This document shows positions 1 through 8,536 of a DNA stretch of 46,985 nt, one piece after another (position 1 is the stretch's first letter; every line of letters starts with the position of its first letter). This DNA comes from Prochlorococcus sp. AG-355-I04 (lineage in GTDB: Bacteria; Cyanobacteriota; Cyanobacteriia; PCC-6307; Cyanobiaceae). The notes below the pieces were generated by a model. That model saw only the letters and a list, made by a program, of their open reading frames with translations. It was not told the DNA's origin and did no database searches. The translations under genes and the position numbers were made by a program. The stretch spans positions 1-46,985 of the forward strand of contig QCDL01000010.1 of assembly GCA_003280915.1 (NCBI GenBank). The letters run 5' to 3'.

Positions 1-809
1 CAGTATTATGCATTGGAGCAGGTGGGCTTGGTTCTTCCGTTTTGCTTTATCTAGCTGCAGCAGGAATTGGGAGAATTGGAATAGTTGATAACGATCAAGT
101 TGAAAAGTCTAATCTCCAGAGACAGATAATTCATGAAACAAATACTATTGGCAATCTTAAAATTGATTCTGCTCGGGAAAGAATTAAAAAATTCAATCCT
201 AATTGTGAAATATTAACCTTTTCAAAGAGACTTAATCCTAAAAATGCTCTTGAATTAATAAAGGAGTTTGATGTTATTTGTGATTGCTCGGATAACTTTG
301 GCACAAGATATTTAATAAATGATTCATGCCTGATACTAAATAAACCCTTAGTCTTTGGAAGTGTACAAGGCTTTGAAGGGCAAGTAAGTGTTTTTAATTT
401 ACATAAAAATAGTCCTAATTTAAGAGACTTACTTCCAGAATCACCTTCAAAAAATGCTGCCCCTAGTTGTGCAGAATACGGGGTTGTGGGCGTTTCAACA
501 GGTTTAATAGGAATTCTTCAGGTTAATGAAATTATCAAAATCATTTTGAAAAAAGGTGAAGTTTTAGATGGGAAGATTTTAATTTTTGATCTATTGAATA
601 TGAATATGAAAAAATTACATCTTGAAAGTGATGAATTAAATAAACGAATAAAAAATCTGTTTCAGTTTGAGAGCTTTTATAAGAACGATGAATATTGTGA
701 GACAAATAATGAAATCATGAGCATTAATGCACATGAATTTAATAGCTTATACAAAGCAAAACCAAACAATATTCTTTTAATTGATGTTAGAGAAAATGAA
801 GAATTTTAA
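1..809 (+). CDS. moeB: MoeB/ThiF-like adenylyltransferase, 5'-partial, with truncated rhodanese domain
   Basis: This E1-like enzyme would adenylate the C-terminal glycine of a sulfur-carrier protein (MoaD or ThiS type). The frame is open from the window edge, so the true start lies outside. Visible are the nucleotide loop GAGGLGS near base 15, SNLQRQIIH, the NDSC cysteine before NKPLVFGS, and PSCAEYGV. The second zinc-binding Cys pair usual in MoeB (CPxC near the end of the E1 domain) is not seen. Long cyanobacterial MoeB proteins end in a rhodanese domain. Here that domain starts (LLIDVRENEEF) and hits TAA at 807-809, leaving only about 15 residues of it. Whether the E1 domain still works is unknown. 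ThiF is an alternative assignment. Confidence 0.75.
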   Translation, partial: VLCIGAGGLGSSVLLYLAAAGIGRIGIVDNDQVEKSNLQRQIIHETNTIGNLKIDSARERIKKFNPNCEILTFSKRLNPKNALELIKEFDVICDCSDNFGTRYLINDSCLILNKPLVFGSVQGFEGQVSVFNLHKNSPNLRDLLPESPSKNAAPSCAEYGVVGVSTGLIGILQVNEIIKIILKKGEVLDGKILIFDLLNMNMKKLHLESDELNKRIKNLFQFESFYKNDEYCETNNEIMSINAHEFNSLYKAKPNNILLIDVRENEEF

Positions 810-954
810 GTTTAAATATCTTCAGAAAGCATATATACCAACGCTTCTAAAAAAATACAAAATGTTTCGGTTCGGAATTTTGCACAACAAAAAGGTAGTC
901 AATAGACGTTTTTTCCGATACTGTCTGGTTCATATATTAAGTTTTACTGAATTC
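810..954 (+). other. Possible remnant of moeB rhodanese domain / CAAD gene leader
   Basis: This is the 145-base spacer between the premature moeB stop and the CAAD start. The frame shifted by one base from moeB reads KFKYLQKAYIP directly after EEF, which resembles the usual continuation of a rhodanese domain (EF-x-x-x-x-L-x-x-A-x-x-IP). This fits a one-base gain in the T run at 804-807. Further on the match fades, and no frame gives a convincing CxxGxRS active-site loop, so the remnant seems decayed. The promoter of the next gene must also lie here or within moeB. Confidence 0.4.
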
Positions 955-1320
955 ATGAGTGATAACACTCCAGAGTCAAACCAAGACTCCGGCTCCGATA
1001 CAAGCTCAGAAACCAAAAGTTTTTCAGAGAAGTACTCTGATGTTATGGGAAAAGTCAACGAAACCCTTGGTAATGTTGATTGGACTCAAATGGGCAAGTA
1101 CGGCAAGGCGGCAGGCATAATTGCTGTTGTCGTAATAGCTCAGATAATAATTAAAGTTGTCATTGACACGATAAACTTTTTCCCAATTCTTCCTGGTTTA
1201 CTAGAACTGCTAGGGGTCATTGTTGTCGGTCAATGGAGTTGGCAAAATCTTCGTACCAGTGAAAATCGTGAAGCTGTTCTAGATAAGGTACAAAATCTTA
1301 AGAAGACATATTTAGGGTAG
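955..1320 (+). CDS. CAAD-domain (CURT1-like) thylakoid membrane protein
   Basis: A 121-residue protein with a Ser/Thr/Glu-rich N-terminus, a short amphipathic region (about 23-47), two membrane helices (about 52-72 and 77-97) and a basic C-terminal helix. This is the layout of the cyanobacterial aminoacyl-tRNA-synthetase appended domain family, related to the thylakoid curvature protein CURT1. The G-K-x-x-G-I-I-A start of helix 1 and the GQWSWQNL end of helix 2 are typical. I chose ATG 955 because the open frame upstream (from 781) reads through decayed moeB sequence, and family members start MSD-like just before an acidic tail. A role in thylakoid membrane shape is inferred from the family. 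Confidence 0.8.
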   Translation: MSDNTPESNQDSGSDTSSETKSFSEKYSDVMGKVNETLGNVDWTQMGKYGKAAGIIAVVVIAQIIIKVVIDTINFFPILPGLLELLGVIVVGQWSWQNLRTSENREAVLDKVQNLKKTYLG

Positions 1321-1327
1321 TTAAAGA

Positions 1328-2206
1328 TTACATATTAAGAATTGCTTTTACGTAATCTTGAACTTGGTTTAAGTACCCTCCTCCAAACATATTGGCGTGA
1401 TTCAATATGTGATAAAAATTATAAATAATAATTCTTTTTTCAAATCCGTTTTTTATAGGAAAAATTCTATGGTATTCTTCATAAAATTCTTTTCTAAAAC
1501 CTCCAAATAGTTTTGTCATAGCTATATCTACTTCATTATCTGCCCACCAAGATGCAGGGTCAAATATAACCCCCTTTCCATTTTTGTCCATTCCTGCATT
1601 GCCTGACCATAAATCACCATGAACTAGAGCATTTATTGGTTTGTGATTCACCAATTCTGATTTAATTTTTTCTTTAACTTTATTTATAGTGTCTTTATCT
1701 AAAATTCTCGATTTGAGACCTAATAATTGAGGTATTATCCTTAAGTTTAAAAAACAATCTATCCAATTATCTTCCAAGCCTTTTTTCTGATCTGTTGTTC
1801 CGATAAAACCCTCAACTGGAAACCCAAACATTTTTGGGTTAGATTCAGCTGATTTCAAGTGCAATTCACCTAAACCTTTTCCAAGCTTTTTTTGGTCAAA
1901 GTTATGCATATCTATCCATTCAATTAAAAGGATCTCCATATTGTTTATATTTTTATATGCAATAACTTCAGGAATAACTAAGTTTTCTTGATTAATATAT
2001 TTTCTCAAATTTTGGAGACAATATTTTTCAAATTCAAGAAATTTTTTGTTTCTAATGTTTCTTTTAAGGAATAACTTTTTGTTTGAGAATTCTATTCGCC
2101 ATGCATTATGAATATCGCCGCCATGTACTTGTTCAATACTTTTTGGATAGGTTTCACCTAATTCTTCACAAATTTCGTTAATTTCAATAGGAGATAATTT
2201 TTGCAT
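1328..2206 (-). CDS. Fructosamine kinase family protein
   Basis: A 292-residue kinase-fold protein of the fructosamine-3-kinase/ketosamine-kinase family. These enzymes phosphorylate the sugar of glycated amines so that the adduct falls off, a protein-repair role. Visible are the GGDIHNAWRI entry (residues 29-38), a candidate ATP-contact lysine in LFLKRN (about 49), the catalytic HGDLWSGN loop (196-203) and the metal-binding FDPASWW segment with Asp216. Length is normal for the family. The ATG at 2206 lies only four bases from the divergent crtD-like start, so its promoter must sit inside that gene. No good ribosome-binding site precedes it. The substrate cannot be told from sequence. Confidence 0.88.
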   Translation of the reverse strand: MQKLSPIEINEICEELGETYPKSIEQVHGGDIHNAWRIEFSNKKLFLKRNIRNKKFLEFEKYCLQNLRKYINQENLVIPEVIAYKNINNMEILLIEWIDMHNFDQKKLGKGLGELHLKSAESNPKMFGFPVEGFIGTTDQKKGLEDNWIDCFLNLRIIPQLLGLKSRILDKDTINKVKEKIKSELVNHKPINALVHGDLWSGNAGMDKNGKGVIFDPASWWADNEVDIAMTKLFGGFRKEFYEEYHRIFPIKNGFEKRIIIYNFYHILNHANMFGGGYLNQVQDYVKAILNM

Positions 2207-2210
2207 TTTA

Positions 2211-3716
2211 ATGAAAAAGTCTGAAGTTATTGTTGTAGGCGCCGGTATAGCAGGACTAACTTCTGCAGCGATTTTATCAAAACAAGGCTTATCAGTGACT
2301 TTAATCGAATCTCATACTAAAGCCGGAGGATGTGCCGGTACTTTTAAAAGAAAGAATTATACTTTCGATGTTGGCGCAACTCAGGTTGCTGGTTTAGAGA
2401 AGGGAGGAATACATTCGAGAATTTTTGATTTTTTAGATATTCCATCCCCAGAAGCCACAATTTTAGACCCAGCTTGCATTGTTGATTTAAATGATGGTGG
2501 TAATCCTATACCTATTTGGTATGAAAAAAGTAAATGGATTGCTGAACGAGAAACGCAGTTTCCCGGGAGTCAAAGATTTTGGAAGCTATGTTCCTTAATA
2601 CATGAAAGTAATTGGATATTTGCTAATAATAATCCTGTATTACCAATAAGTAATTTTTGGGATTTTTCTCAACTTCTCAAAGCACTAGTACCTTCAAATC
2701 TTGTCACAGGTATCTTACTTAAATCTACTATCTTTGATCTATTGCGGATATGTGGATTATCCAAGAATGAGCGCTTGATTAAATTCTTAAATCTTCAACT
2801 AAAACTTTATTCTCAAGAGGACGTTTATAGTACTGCAGCATTATATGGATCCACTGTTCTTCAGATGTGTCAACAGCCACATGGTCTGTGGCATCTTAAA
2901 AAATCTATGCAGTCTTTAAGTGAATCATTAGAAAGTTCATTAATTAAAACTGGAGTTAATTTAATTTTTGGACAAGAAGTTAATTCTATAACTTTTGACG
3001 ACGTAAATATGTGTTGGCAACTATCTGCCAATTCGAAAAAAAAATCATTTATTTATCAAGCAAATGATGTGATTTATACTGCACCTCCACAATCTTTGCT
3101 CAAGCATTTGAAAGATCCTTTAGAAAGAAAAAAAAATTATAAAAATCGACTTAAGAATTTGCCTGATCCAAGTGGAGCTGTAGTATTTTATTCAGCATTA
3201 AAAAAGGAACATATTAAAAAAACATTCTCCAATCATTATCAATTTGTTTCAAAAGAATTTTGTTCGTTATTTGTATCAATTAGTGATGATGGTGATGGAA
3301 GAGCGCCAAAAGGTGAGGTTACTTTAATTGCCAGTATCTTTACCAAAACTAAAGATTGGTTTGATCTAGATAAACAAACTTACTTAAAGAAAAAAAATGG
3401 TTTCATGAAAAAAATATCCCTTGAATTGGAAAGTCAATTTGATATTGATCCTGAAAAATGGCTACATAAAGAATTAGCAACTCCATTGGGCTTTGAGAAA
3501 TGGACAAAAAGACCTAATGGAATAGTAGGCGGGCTTGGTCAAAATCCAGATATTTTTGGTTTATTTGGATTATCAAGTAGGACACCTTTTGAAGGTTTAT
3601 GGTTATGTGGAGATTCGATTTATCCAGGAGAGGGGACTGCAGGTGTTAGTCAGTCTGCATTAATGGTTTCAAGGCAAATTTTAGCTTCCAAAGGTATAGA
3701 AAATTTTAGTTTATAA
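2211..3716 (+). CDS. crtD: FAD-dependent carotenoid desaturase/isomerase, CrtD-like
   Basis: A 501-residue flavoprotein of the phytoene-desaturase/carotenoid-isomerase superfamily. The FAD-binding VGAGIAGL lies at residues 9-16, followed by E33 and GGCAGTF. The C-terminal FAD motif WLCGDSIYPGEGTAGV lies at about 465-480. FDVGATQVAGLE and ETQFPGSQRFW look like cyanobacterial CrtD (C-3',4' desaturase, slr1293 type) more than CrtH isomerase. CrtD acts in myxoxanthophyll synthesis, a pigment Prochlorococcus is not known to make, so the real substrate is open. It is divergent from the fructosamine kinase gene with a 4-base gap, and its 3' end overlaps tyrA by 11 bases tail to tail. The superfamily is certain; the exact reaction is not. 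Confidence 0.75.
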   Translation: MKKSEVIVVGAGIAGLTSAAILSKQGLSVTLIESHTKAGGCAGTFKRKNYTFDVGATQVAGLEKGGIHSRIFDFLDIPSPEATILDPACIVDLNDGGNPIPIWYEKSKWIAERETQFPGSQRFWKLCSLIHESNWIFANNNPVLPISNFWDFSQLLKALVPSNLVTGILLKSTIFDLLRICGLSKNERLIKFLNLQLKLYSQEDVYSTAALYGSTVLQMCQQPHGLWHLKKSMQSLSESLESSLIKTGVNLIFGQEVNSITFDDVNMCWQLSANSKKKSFIYQANDVIYTAPPQSLLKHLKDPLERKKNYKNRLKNLPDPSGAVVFYSALKKEHIKKTFSNHYQFVSKEFCSLFVSISDDGDGRAPKGEVTLIASIFTKTKDWFDLDKQTYLKKKNGFMKKISLELESQFDIDPEKWLHKELATPLGFEKWTKRPNGIVGGLGQNPDIFGLFGLSSRTPFEGLWLCGDSIYPGEGTAGVSQSALMVSRQILASKGIENFSL

Positions 3717-4545
3717 AATTTTGTCTGTTTTCTTTTGCTTCAGCAAGTTTTTTAGAAAGTAAATCCCAATTTTTTTCTTTAATAAGAGATTCCAGTATAT
3801 TCAGCTTATTTTTAAAATGATTTATGGAATTTAAAACATTAATCTGATTATTAATAGCTAAATCTAGGCCTAGTTGTACATTGCCTCCGCCAACTCTCGA
3901 AGTGTCAGCAAATCCTGTTGCAGCTAATTTCTGCGAGAGATCTAATAAAGATTGATTATTTTTTGTTTGCGCAGTTTCTATGAGGGCAGAAGCTAAAAAT
4001 ATAGGCAAATGAGAAATTAGAGATACTGCTTCATCATGCTCTTTTGGCGAAGCTTGGCAAATTTCACAATCCATTGATTTTATGAGCTCGGAAATAGTTC
4101 TGACTGAATTTAAATCACTATTTTGTGTTGGGGTAATAATCCATTTTGCATTTTTAAAAAGACCTTCAAAACCTGAATCAACTCCTTTTTTTTCTGTGCC
4201 TGCCATTGGATGAGATCCAATAAATAGAGGATGTGAATTTTCCCATGTATTTACAATTGGTTCTTTTACAGACCCTACATCAGTTAATATTGTTTGCTGT
4301 GGTATTGATGCTACTAATTGTTGCGAAGGATTGATCAAATCTTTGATAGGCAATGCCAAAATTATTAGCTCACATTTTTTTAATAAGCTCAGATCACAGC
4401 TAACAAAATTTGCAAGTTTTTTATCCTTAGCTTTTTTTTCATTAAATTCATTATTTGCTATTCCATAAATTGTATGATTTAGACTTTGGAGTTTTAATCC
4501 TAAAGAACCACCAATTAATCCTAATCCTACTATTCCAATTTTCAT
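3706..4545 (-). CDS. tyrA: Prephenate/arogenate dehydrogenase
   Basis: TyrA makes the tyrosine precursor by oxidative decarboxylation of prephenate or arogenate. The 279-residue protein has an N-terminal NAD(P) Rossmann motif GLGLIGG (7-13) and the signature SHPMAGTE (111-118). It also has the dimerisation-domain stretch SLISHLP and the FADTSRVGGG segment typical of the family. It has no chorismate mutase or ACT domain, as usual in cyanobacteria, where the enzyme mostly prefers arogenate. The start codon is ATG. It is transcribed toward the crtD-like gene, overlaps its end, and is divergent from the DinG-like gene across 95 AT-rich bases. Confidence 0.92.
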   Translation of the reverse strand: MKIGIVGLGLIGGSLGLKLQSLNHTIYGIANNEFNEKKAKDKKLANFVSCDLSLLKKCELIILALPIKDLINPSQQLVASIPQQTILTDVGSVKEPIVNTWENSHPLFIGSHPMAGTEKKGVDSGFEGLFKNAKWIITPTQNSDLNSVRTISELIKSMDCEICQASPKEHDEAVSLISHLPIFLASALIETAQTKNNQSLLDLSQKLAATGFADTSRVGGGNVQLGLDLAINNQINVLNSINHFKNKLNILESLIKEKNWDLLSKKLAEAKENRQNFIN

Positions 4546-4640
4546 AAATAAATTAATTCAAGACCCTCTTTTATTGATACCAATTTTTTGTATATTAGGT
4601 TCATAAATTTTGCATGTTTTTGGAATTAAATTAATTATAA

Positions 4641-6089
4641 ATGCTTGAAATTTTAAGTCATCAATATTTGAAAAATTTTTTGAGAGATCAAAGTATTAAT
4701 TGGGAGCACATATATTCTTTTGGGAGGATAGTTTCCAAATGTATTGAAAATGATTCTACCTATCTAATTAATTCAGAAATTTTCTCTAGCTATGATTGGT
4801 TACCTCCAATTTTGATTTCTTTATTTTTAAAGGAAGAGAATTCAACTTTTATTTTATCTAAAGAAAAAATCCAATTTATAAGCCAATTTCAGATTGATTC
4901 ATTGAAAAATCTAGGTTTTAATTTTATTTTGAAAAATGATCAATTTATTTTTGCAAATCATCATGTTCACTTGATAACTATTCAAAATTTTCTTAATGAT
5001 CCCAATTCTCGTAATCTTAGAAATCATCGAATTGTTTATTCAGGAATTGAGGATATAAAACAGGATTTAAAAAATCATTTTAGGATTTCTTTACTTAAAA
5101 AGGATTGGACAAAAAATTTTAAAGAATTTGAATTAATCAATCAAAAATTTATAAAAGTATATGATTCGTTGAAGAAAAAGTTCTTCTTGAGAAAGGTATT
5201 AGGAAATAGTTATATCAATTTAGATGAAAAAGAAATTAGTTTCTTGTCAAACTTTTTTCATGAAAATTCTTTTTTTTCTGATAAATTTTTAAGCGTCAAC
5301 AAAGCATTATCCCAAGGTTGGGCATGCTGGGTAAAGTTAAACGATACAAATTTAGATTGGAATTTGTATTTACAACCAATAGATGAACTTTTTCAAATTA
5401 AGGAATTTTTTTCAAATAATAAATTTGTTTTTTTATCAGCATTGAGAAAAGATAATTTTTTTCAAATGTATTTTAAAAAGCATAGTTTAGATATTGACTT
5501 GGTTATTAACTTTAAGAGTAATTTTGAAGAGAAAAAGATTTCTTTATATATACCCTCTAAACAGTTGCTTCCTAATAATCCTCTTTTTACCAATTCAATC
5601 TTGGACAAATGCAAAAAGTTAATACTTTTTAGAAAGGGTTTAACTTTAGTGTTGTCTGATGATATTGATTTAAAAACTAATCTTGCTACAGAATTAGCTT
5701 CTACTTACGGGAAGAGAGTATTGCTAGAGACAATTCCCTCAGGTAGAAATGAAATCCTTTGCTCTAGTTTTGACTGGTGGATTATGAATTCTTATTTAAT
5801 TCAAATTCCAGAACAAATTATCATTCCTTTACTTCCGATTCCGAATATGTCAGAACCCATTAATGCAATTACTGTCTCTCATAAAAAGAAGCTTTCTCAA
5901 GATTGGTTTAGAGACTTCTTTCTTCCTCAAGCTAGAATCAAACTTGAAAGATCTATATCTCCTTTAAGAAGAAATTCAGGTAAGTTAATAATCCTAGATG
6001 GAAGAGCAAATAAAAGAAACTGGGGAAGATTACTTTTGCAAAACATTCAACCCTCAAAACAAATTAACTATATGCTACCTTTTGATTAG
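4641..6089 (+). CDS. DinG/XPD-like helicase-related protein without visible Walker A
   Basis: A 482-residue protein whose C-terminal half resembles the second helicase domain of DinG-type ATP-dependent helicases. It has an ATL-like segment (FLSALRKDN), a stretch like the sPF-x-x-x-vPs region (LYIPSKQLLPNNPLF), then FRDFFLPQARIKLERS (about 423-438), SPLRR and the LDGR element (452-455). In active enzymes this region carries motif VI (QxxGRxxR) and motif V. The N-terminal half shows no GxGKT Walker A loop and no DEAH box, so ATPase activity is doubtful. Prochlorococcus and marine Synechococcus carry similar proteins annotated as possible helicase. A structural or single-strand-binding role is possible. 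Cys, Trp and Phe are retained in the ICSSFDWW-like stretch. Confidence 0.6.
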   Translation: MLEILSHQYLKNFLRDQSINWEHIYSFGRIVSKCIENDSTYLINSEIFSSYDWLPPILISLFLKEENSTFILSKEKIQFISQFQIDSLKNLGFNFILKNDQFIFANHHVHLITIQNFLNDPNSRNLRNHRIVYSGIEDIKQDLKNHFRISLLKKDWTKNFKEFELINQKFIKVYDSLKKKFFLRKVLGNSYINLDEKEISFLSNFFHENSFFSDKFLSVNKALSQGWACWVKLNDTNLDWNLYLQPIDELFQIKEFFSNNKFVFLSALRKDNFFQMYFKKHSLDIDLVINFKSNFEEKKISLYIPSKQLLPNNPLFTNSILDKCKKLILFRKGLTLVLSDDIDLKTNLATELASTYGKRVLLETIPSGRNEILCSSFDWWIMNSYLIQIPEQIIIPLLPIPNMSEPINAITVSHKKKLSQDWFRDFFLPQARIKLERSISPLRRNSGKLIILDGRANKRNWGRLLLQNIQPSKQINYMLPFD

Positions 6090-6118
6090 GTTATGATTTT
6101 GTAAATAACTAAAGAAAA

Positions 6119-6364
6119 ATGGGAGAAGCAAAAAGACGTAAAACACTTGGTTTACCTCCAAAAAAAAATAATACTAAAACTAAAATTGATGATTCTCCAA
6201 GATTATTTGAATGGCTTCCCTTTACAATTAATCAAAGAGATAACCTAATTAAATTAAGTATTAAGGCCAGTTGGTATGGAATCGGAGGGTTAGTAATCTT
6301 ATGGATTGTAGTGAGATTTATAGGCCCTGCTGCTGGGTGGTGGACTTTAGCTGATTCTTTATAA
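6119..6364 (+). CDS. DUF2839 small membrane protein
   Basis: An 81-residue protein of a cyanobacteria-only family. The start MGEAKRRKTLGLPPK is the family hallmark. After a charged, soluble first half there is one membrane helix (about 50-68, WYGIGGLVILWIVVRFIGP) ending in AGWW. The function is unknown. It follows the DinG-like gene by 29 bases on the same strand and may share its transcript. It meets recA tail to tail with only two bases between the stop codons, and no hairpin terminator separates them. Confidence 0.85.
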   Translation: MGEAKRRKTLGLPPKKNNTKTKIDDSPRLFEWLPFTINQRDNLIKLSIKASWYGIGGLVILWIVVRFIGPAAGWWTLADSL

Positions 6365-6366
6365 AT

Positions 6367-7464
6367 CTAAGCTACTGTTTTTATATCATTAACAGCGATT
6401 GTATTAGCAGGATTGCTATTTAATGCTTTCATTGAATTAGAACTGACTTCAGTTCCTTCTGTTAATTTCTCTTTAACCATAGATTCTACTTTATTCCTGA
6501 TTTCTAAGTTTTGATCAAGCCAAATAATTGTATTATCTCTTCCTTGTCCAATATTTTCTCCTTCATAACTATACCAAGCACCTCTCCTTATGATGATATT
6601 AGTCTCTTCTGCTAAATCTAATAAGCATCCTGTTGTACTAATACCTTTCCCAAAGAGAATATCAAATTCTGCAATTCTAAATGGCGGAGCAACTTTGTTT
6701 TTTGCTACTTTCACTTTTGCTCTTATGCCATATTCCTCAGTACCTCTTTTAAGAGTTTGAATTCTTCTGATATCAAGTCTTACTGAGGCGTAAAATTTTA
6801 ATGCATTACCTCCTGTGGTTGTTTCTGGATTGCCGTATGTAACGCCAATTTTTAAGCGTAATTGATTCAGGAATATTACCGTACATCCAGATTTGCCAAT
6901 ATTTCCTGTTATTTTCCTCATTGCTTGGCTCATTAGCCTTGCTTGGCTTCCAATTACGTGATCTCCCATCTCTCCTTCTATCTCGGCTCTTGGAGTTAGT
7001 GCTGCGACCGAGTCAACAACTACAAGATCTACCGCACTCGATCTTATAAGTTGGTCAACTATTTCTAGAGCCATTTCACCAGTATCTGGCTGTGAAACTA
7101 GCAAATTTTCAACATCAACACCTAAAGAGGCAGCATAAACTGGATCGAGTGCATGCTCAGCATCTACAAATGCAGCTACTCCTCCATTTTTTTGGACTTC
7201 CGCAATCGCGTGAAGCGTTAATGTAGTTTTTCCTGAACTTTCTGGTCCGTAAACTTCTACTACTCTTCCTTTTGGATAGCCTCCTCCTAATGCTAAATCT
7301 AAGGTGAGCGCTCCAGTAGATATTGTTTCTACTTTCATTCTTGAGGCGTCACCAAGTCTCATTATTGATCCTCGTCCAAAATTTCTTTCTATTTGACCTA
7401 AGACAAGACTTAATGCCTTGTCTTTTTCTTTTGATTCGGTTTTTTTCTTTTCTTCAAGGCTCAT
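6367..7464 (-). CDS. recA: Recombinase RecA
   Basis: The strand-exchange protein of homologous recombination and the co-protease that triggers LexA self-cleavage. At 365 residues its length is normal. Walker A GPESSGKT lies at 73-80 and Walker B LVVVDSV at about 147-153. The DNA-binding loop regions ([12 protein letters not shown] and the [12 protein letters not shown] segment) and the [10 protein letters not shown] element are intact. The start [10 protein letters not shown] is a charged N-terminus preceded by a stop-rich leader. Regulation is visible: a perfect LexA-type box lies 85 bases upstream, against a -10-like sequence. Confidence 0.98.
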   Translation of the reverse strand: MSLEEKKKTESKEKDKALSLVLGQIERNFGRGSIMRLGDASRMKVETISTGALTLDLALGGGYPKGRVVEVYGPESSGKTTLTLHAIAEVQKNGGVAAFVDAEHALDPVYAASLGVDVENLLVSQPDTGEMALEIVDQLIRSSAVDLVVVDSVAALTPRAEIEGEMGDHVIGSQARLMSQAMRKITGNIGKSGCTVIFLNQLRLKIGVTYGNPETTTGGNALKFYASVRLDIRRIQTLKRGTEEYGIRAKVKVAKNKVAPPFRIAEFDILFGKGISTTGCLLDLAEETNIIIRRGAWYSYEGENIGQGRDNTIIWLDQNLEIRNKVESMVKEKLTEGTEVSSNSMKALNSNPANTIAVNDIKTVA

Positions 7465-7543
7465 TGTTTGATTTATCGGTTAAAGTTCTTGTAATTATTC
7501 TAAATTTGGAAATTTTTATTTAAACCAAACTTCATAAATACAA

Positions 7544-7562
7544 ACTATAGTACATCTGTACT
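7544..7562 (-). promoter_or_regulatory. recA promoter with LexA (SOS) box
   Basis: Bases 7549-7562 read AGTACATCTGTACT, a palindrome that fits the cyanobacterial LexA consensus RGTACNNNDGTWCB at every position. On the minus strand it runs straight into TATAGT (7549-7544), a good -10 hexamer, so bound LexA would block RNA polymerase. Transcription would begin about 70-75 bases before the recA ATG. The assignment rests on motif match and on recA being the classical SOS gene. Confidence 0.8.
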
Positions 7563-7576
7563 CTAGCTGATTATCT

Positions 7577-8356
7577 TTAAATTGCAACTAATTCTCCAAG
7601 GTTTCCTAATTTTAATAATTTGATTTCATTACTTAACTTATTTTTATCTGATTCTTTCAAATATCCCCAATCAGCTAGGAAGCATGGAATGTGAGAAGTT
7701 TCTGAATTTTGTTTAATATCGATTAGAGTTTTTTTTCTATCTTCTATAAAGCCTAAAATTTCATAAGTTTGTGTAAGTTTTTCAGCTATTTTGATTTTTG
7801 TTCCTGATTCATAACCAAAAATAAATTCTGGAAAAATATTTAATTGTTTAAGAATTTTTTCTGCAAATATTTTACCTTTAGTTGTTATAACTCCAGTTTT
7901 TATTCCTCTTTTGCTTAATTCTTTCATGAAATCTACAATTTCAAAAAAAGGTTTATGTAAATTTACCCAAGATTTAAAATCTTTATCAATTTGGTACTTG
8001 CGAGACTTATCTAACATTTTTTGTATATCTTCTGCTATCCAGGAATTTTCATTTAATATTCTCAGGCAATTTTGATGATAATTATTAATGAAATCATCTT
8101 TATTATCACTTTTTAATGGACTTTCTGTTTTTATAATTTCGTGAACAATTAGAATCATTTCCCAACCATATTTAACCCAAGGCCTAATTTCTTTGAAAGA
8201 ATTTGGTACTCCTTGATAATGTTTTTGATCAATAGTGATGTTGGGTGAATTTAAATATCTTTCACAGGCCAGCAAGGAGCTATGCCAATATTCTTGCATT
8301 CCATCAACTATTACTCCATCAAAATCAAATAGAAAAATTTTTTTAGAAGACACCAA
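7577..8356 (-). CDS. HAD-superfamily hydrolase
   Basis: A 259-residue haloacid-dehalogenase-like protein. Motif I is FLFDFDGVIVDG (8-19, nucleophile Asp11), motif II is the Thr in GVITTKGK, and motif III/IV is carried by the FIEDRKKTL region (ED pair). The helical cap is inserted after motif I, as in phosphoglycolate-phosphatase-like type I enzymes. The substrate is unknown. The frame opens with TTG at 8356 followed at once by GTG at 8353; no ATG is available, so either may be the start. It lies 13 bases downstream of tRNA-Gln on the same strand and may be co-transcribed with it. No downstream partner is evident. Confidence 0.75.
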   Translation of the reverse strand: MVSSKKIFLFDFDGVIVDGMQEYWHSSLLACERYLNSPNITIDQKHYQGVPNSFKEIRPWVKYGWEMILIVHEIIKTESPLKSDNKDDFINNYHQNCLRILNENSWIAEDIQKMLDKSRKYQIDKDFKSWVNLHKPFFEIVDFMKELSKRGIKTGVITTKGKIFAEKILKQLNIFPEFIFGYESGTKIKIAEKLTQTYEILGFIEDRKKTLIDIKQNSETSHIPCFLADWGYLKESDKNKLSNEIKLLKLGNLGELVAI

Positions 8357-8369
8357 TTGAATATTAGAA

Positions 8370-8441
8370 CTGGGCCGCTAGGATTCGAACCTAGGAATGT
8401 CGAGACCAAAACCCGATGCCTTACCACTTGGCGACGGCCCA
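8370..8441 (-). tRNA. tRNA-Gln (anticodon UUG)
   Basis: A 72-base cloverleaf on the minus strand. The acceptor stem TGGGCCG pairs with CGGCCCA and the discriminator is G. The D arm is GCC/GGC with the loop AAGTGGTAA. The anticodon stem-loop has loop TTTTGGT, giving anticodon UUG. The T arm CCTAG-GTTCGAAT-CCTAG is perfect. CCA is not encoded. The U1-A72 closing pair is typical of tRNA-Gln. Confidence 0.95.
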
Positions 8442-8536
8442 TTGAATTACCATTTTAATACATGAGAAGATTTTTTTCTATCCAAAAAATACAAATTTTT
8501 TTATAAACATGGCGCTAGTTTTGAAAAATAAAAATA

